Source: CALMRE01 sp964412895 (GTDB taxonomy: Bacteria > UBP6 > UBA1177 > JAKLFG01). Taken from it: a DNA stretch of 8,686 nt. Shown here piece after piece: positions 6,339 through 8,686 of the stretch (within the stretch, counting starts at the first letter, position 1; each line of letters starts with the position of its first letter). Below the pieces are notes generated by a model that was not told the DNA's origin, ran no database searches, and saw nothing but the letters and a program-made list of their open reading frames with translations. The stretch is taken from the NCBI GenBank assembly GCA_964412895.1, contig CAYPQK010000110.1:1-8686 (forward strand), read 5' to 3'. The position numbers and the translations under genes are program-made.

Positions 6339-7757
6339 TCAGTAGTCCGCCGCAAGGGTAAGCAGAACGCGGTGATCCATATAATCGTAATAGGTCGTAT
6401 AGGTGACATCGGTCGGCGTGGTAACGCCGGTGAGGGCGACGCGGGTGGCGACATTGAACGGGGTCTGCTTGGTCTCAAAGGTATATTTGAGCGACATGCC
6501 GAGCCACGGAAGGAAATTGTAGGATATCATCGGCTCGACGCGGATAAGGTGGTCTTCGCGGTCGATGCTCTTCTGCGTGACGGTCGTCGTCGTCACCGCG
6601 CCGGAAGCGGTGTCGGTGACGGCATGGACATTGGTCAGCGCCGGATATTTCACATTCTTGCCGTAGGCGAGGTGCGCGTAACTCGCGTCTATCTTCAGCA
6701 GGAGCCGGCTGAAGAACTTCTGGGTGAATCCGACATAGACCTTGTCCTCGGCGTAATACTGGTAGGTCGCCACCGGGAACATGGTGCGCAGATAACCGAG
6801 TTTGAAGAGGGTGTTCTCCGAGTTCTTGAAGATGAACTCGACGCCCGCCAGTCCGTCATGATGCATATCCTTCGACAGCGAGTTGGCGTAGCCGCCCGAC
6901 AGTTTCAGCGATATCTTGGGGGTCAGCTGGCCCAGCGCGCCGACGAACACCGACAGCGGCATTGAGCGCTGATCTTTACGCAAAGCCGAACTGGCGTTAA
7001 AATAATCCTGATAGATATAGGAAACATTGAAGAATGCGGCGGTCTTCGGCAGGAATTTCCACTGGCCGTAGACATTGCTGCGTGAACTCCAGAAATTATA
7101 GGGGCTGAACAGCGATTCTTCGAAGTAGTTGAACTGGATGCCGGAGGATATCTTGAGCGAAAGGGTCTCCTCCGTGTTTTTTATGAACAGGGCGAGGTTG
7201 AACTCCTCCATCAGATTGGTGTGAAGGCCGTTCTCTATGGTCAGCGAGTCGGGGTTCGAGTTGCGTTTAAGGTTGTTGGATACGCGGACCATCGCGTTCC
7301 CGTCCTTGTTGAATTCGCCGAGGATGTCGGTATCGAAATGCAAAGAAGAGGCGTTGGTAAGGTTCTCGAAGGTCTTCTTATCCTCTATGCCGGTGTAGAG
7401 ATTGTAATTGATGAGGAAGGCCATCCCGAGCGTTTTGAAATGGTCGTCTATCTTCGCCCGCAGGCCGGGAGAGAGGTGAATGATGAGATCCATCGTCTCG
7501 GCATAACTGTAATTATTGGTCGCATCCAGATTATCGGTGTAAAAGGAGCGCGAGGATGTTTTATTGATATTCGTCTCAAATTCGGGAGCCAGCGAAAAAC
7601 TGACATTCAGCATCGCCGTCTCGGAAAGGCGGAATCCGGTCTCGGGGGCCTTGTCCCCGCTTTTCGGGGCCTCCTGCGCCCACAGCGCGGTGAACGCGCA
7701 GAGCGTCAGAAGGAGGGCGACTGTGTGTCGAAGCAATATCATCATCGTGCGTTTCAT
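6339..7757 (-). CDS. Outer-membrane beta-barrel protein, candidate polysaccharide export pore
   Basis: A 472-residue protein. It has a basic N-terminus and hydrophobic core (about 5-24), then a probable signal peptidase I cut after ALWA (residue 27). The mature part (about 445 residues) is a series of alternating-polarity strands rich in aromatic residues separated by Asp/Asn/Ser/Gly turns, for example ISLKLSGGYANSLS, KVYVGFTQKFFSRLLLKI and LGMSLKYTFETKQTPF. It ends in VLLTLAADY with a terminal aromatic, as expected for BAM-dependent insertion. Length would suit a barrel of roughly 16-20 strands. No plug or TonB box is evident. Family knowledge: in Myxococcus xanthus EpsX-type barrels pair with short OPX proteins to form a composite outer-membrane exporter. 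Position directly before the OPX gene makes this role likely, but the sequence alone shows only a barrel. A generic porin or surface protein is the alternative. Confidence 0.82.
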   Translation of the reverse strand: MKRTMMILLRHTVALLLTLCAFTALWAQEAPKSGDKAPETGFRLSETAMLNVSFSLAPEFETNINKTSSRSFYTDNLDATNNYSYAETMDLIIHLSPGLRAKIDDHFKTLGMAFLINYNLYTGIEDKKTFENLTNASSLHFDTDILGEFNKDGNAMVRVSNNLKRNSNPDSLTIENGLHTNLMEEFNLALFIKNTEETLSLKISSGIQFNYFEESLFSPYNFWSSRSNVYGQWKFLPKTAAFFNVSYIYQDYFNASSALRKDQRSMPLSVFVGALGQLTPKISLKLSGGYANSLSKDMHHDGLAGVEFIFKNSENTLFKLGYLRTMFPVATYQYYAEDKVYVGFTQKFFSRLLLKIDASYAHLAYGKNVKYPALTNVHAVTDTASGAVTTTTVTQKSIDREDHLIRVEPMISYNFLPWLGMSLKYTFETKQTPFNVATRVALTGVTTPTDVTYTTYYDYMDHRVLLTLAADY

Positions 7758-7773
7758 CAGCAGAGTTCCATGA

Positions 7774-8472
7774 TCATTTCTCGGGACTCGGTTCTATGAA
7801 CGGCGGTTCCGATATGATATCGCCGTTGTCGATGACGATGCCCGGATCGCCGCCGGTATCGCCGGGGGTCTCGGTCGGGCCGCCGGTGTTGTCGGTGCCG
7901 GCGCCGTCTACCGGGTCGTCGACATTAAAGTCGTTCGGGTCGCGTTCGGTCGCCCAGCCGTCGGTGAAATCCTGTCCCATCGCGTCGCCGATACTGTCCT
8001 TGTCGCCGTGGGTTCCGGTCAGTTTCTTATCCTCGTCGCGTTCCACCGTCGAGCGGTTGTCGACGCGGGTAAGCTGGCGCGGACAGCCCTGCGATTCGGC
8101 GAACGCCTTCTCGGCGGCGTCGGTAAGGCCTCTGACGAGCATCACCTGCGTGCGGGCCGCGTCCATCTTCTCGGCGCGGATAAGATCGTCCACGCGCCCC
8201 TTGGCCGTCGCAACGCTGGCCGAGATGCCGCGCAGGGTGGCAAGGACATCATCCAGACAAAGTTTCCACTTGATATCTTTTTCCTTGACCGCCTCGGCGT
8301 TCATTTTCTGGATCGTCTGCTCTATCTCGGCAACGCGCCGGGCCTTGGAATCCATCTCGTCGCGCATCTGGTCGGGCGTCGAGGTATCTTTGCTCTCGCG
8401 CACCGGAGCATCCTGCGCCGCGAGAAATGCGGAAAACAACACGGCCAGCGCCATGACACCCATCGTTCTCAT
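7774..8472 (-). CDS. Secreted acidic protein of unknown function
   Basis: A 232-residue protein I do not recognise. It has a signal peptide (residues 1-19, cut likely before QDAP). A helical, charged region follows (about 33-130) that looks coiled-coil in part (ARRVAEIEQTIQKMN, 44-58) and carries the only two cysteines, C72 and C130, which could pair in the periplasm. From about 137 to the end the chain is low-complexity and strongly acidic, rich in Asp, Gly, Thr, Pro and Glu, probably disordered. The start is supported by AGGGAGG 6 nt before the ATG; in-frame ATGs at codons 4 and 7 would shorten the signal peptide. It follows the TonB/AgmX-type gene by 27 bp and precedes the beta-barrel gene by 16 bp, so a periplasmic or outer-membrane accessory role in the same machine is plausible. 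No enzyme motif is visible. Confidence 0.8.
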   Translation of the reverse strand: MRTMGVMALAVLFSAFLAAQDAPVRESKDTSTPDQMRDEMDSKARRVAEIEQTIQKMNAEAVKEKDIKWKLCLDDVLATLRGISASVATAKGRVDDLIRAEKMDAARTQVMLVRGLTDAAEKAFAESQGCPRQLTRVDNRSTVERDEDKKLTGTHGDKDSIGDAMGQDFTDGWATERDPNDFNVDDPVDGAGTDNTGGPTETPGDTGGDPGIVIDNGDIISEPPFIEPSPEK

Positions 8473-8478
8473 GAAAAT

Positions 8479-8485
8479 CCTCCCT
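8479..8485 (-). promoter_or_regulatory. Shine-Dalgarno of the secreted acidic protein gene
   Basis: Read on the minus strand, AGGGAGG lies in the 27-bp gap after the preceding stop codon, 6 nt before the ATG at 8472. It is the strongest ribosome binding site in the minus-strand run. It supports the upstream-most ATG over the in-frame ATGs at codons 4 and 7. Confidence 0.75.
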
Positions 8486-8499
8486 TTCTCCCTGCCCCT

Positions 8500-8686
8500 C
8501 TAGTTCGCCGGTGAGAAGACGAACGGGAAGGTGACCGACGCCGGCGCTTCCGGTTTCTGGAAACGCCACCGCGAGACCACCCCTTTGATGCACGACGCGA
8601 CACCCGTGTCCTTCATCGTATCCTCGCTTATCTCGACCATCTCGGCGCGGCCGTCCTGATTTATCATCCAAGTGACCGCGACCTTC
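8500..8686 (-). CDS. C-terminal end of a TonB/AgmX-PglI domain protein (partial)
   Basis: Only the last 61 residues are in the window; the rest lies beyond the right edge, so no start codon is visible. The frame ends in TAG (8502-8500). The visible sequence has the pattern of the TonB-family/AgmX-PglI C-terminal domain: KVAVTWMINQDGRAEMVEI (strand, turn with the DG pair, strand), then ASCIKGVVSRWRFQKP (30-45), with the Cys and the R-W-R-F element usual in AgmX-type members, and the closing strand VTFPFVF (51-57). Such domains cross or contact the periplasm at the end of long proteins. In Myxococcus AgmX (GltJ) belongs to the gliding motility apparatus, and TonB-type members couple inner-membrane energy to outer-membrane partners. 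Upstream exbB/tolQ-like genes would be informative but are not in view. It is the first visible gene of the minus-strand run. Confidence 0.85.
   Translation of the reverse strand, partial: KVAVTWMINQDGRAEMVEISEDTMKDTGVASCIKGVVSRWRFQKPEAPASVTFPFVFSPAN

Noticed and set aside
7221..7799. + strand open frame of 192 codons opposite the barrel gene
   Set aside because: Shadow of the barrel protein's N-terminal half. The minus strand shows a signal peptide and beta-strand pattern, and the + frame shows neither.
8249..8671. Minus-strand frame of 140 codons at the right edge
   Set aside because: It is in a different frame from the TonB/AgmX domain and overlaps the start of the acidic protein gene. 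Its translation is Arg/Gly-rich with no family signal.

Overview
The window comes from a GC-rich, double-membraned (Gram-negative type) bacterium. Evidence for an outer membrane is two predicted lipoproteins, an outer-membrane beta-barrel, a polysaccharide export (OPX/Wza-type) protein and a TonB/AgmX-type C-terminal domain. Taxonomy cannot be fixed from sequence alone. Signal peptides ending in ...AQ, an AgmX-type domain and a SpoIID homologue in a diderm would suit a spirochaete, a myxobacterium-like lineage or a candidate phylum, but this is a weak inference. There are no RNA genes, mobile elements, CRISPR arrays or long non-coding stretches.

Layout: on the + strand, bases 1-714 hold the 3' end of an unrecognised gene followed by a thioredoxin gene with a perfect Shine-Dalgarno. 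Everything from 709 to the right edge is on the - strand and reads as one tightly packed run of eight genes. In transcription order these are: the C-terminal end of a TonB/AgmX-domain protein (8686-8500); a secreted acidic protein of unknown function (8472-7774); an outer-membrane beta-barrel protein (7757-6339); a short OPX lipoprotein (6332-5664); a fused Wzz/BY-kinase polysaccharide co-polymerase (5657-3513); an RlpA-like DPBB-SPOR lipoprotein (3516-2869); a SpoIID/LytB family protein (2900-1746); and queA (1746-709). Gaps are 27, 16, 6 and 6 bp, then overlaps of 4, 32 and 1 bp, so one transcript with translational coupling is likely. The promoter lies outside the window. The queA and trx genes converge and overlap by exactly 6 bp.

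How the genes may work together: kinase/co-polymerase (inner membrane), OPX protein (periplasm/outer membrane) and beta-barrel (outer membrane) look like the export half of a polysaccharide secretion machine of the composite OPX plus beta-barrel type. No glycosyltransferase, Wzx, Wzy or initiating transferase is visible, so synthesis genes must be elsewhere or upstream. The same run encodes two proteins from families that act on peptide-stripped (denuded) peptidoglycan glycans, RlpA and SpoIID, and begins with an AgmX/TonB-type envelope-spanning protein. My main hypothesis is an envelope-spanning export module packaged with cell-wall remodelling functions. The RlpA protein lacks the histidine expected in its catalytic site, which makes its role (enzyme or glycan-binding scaffold) an open question.
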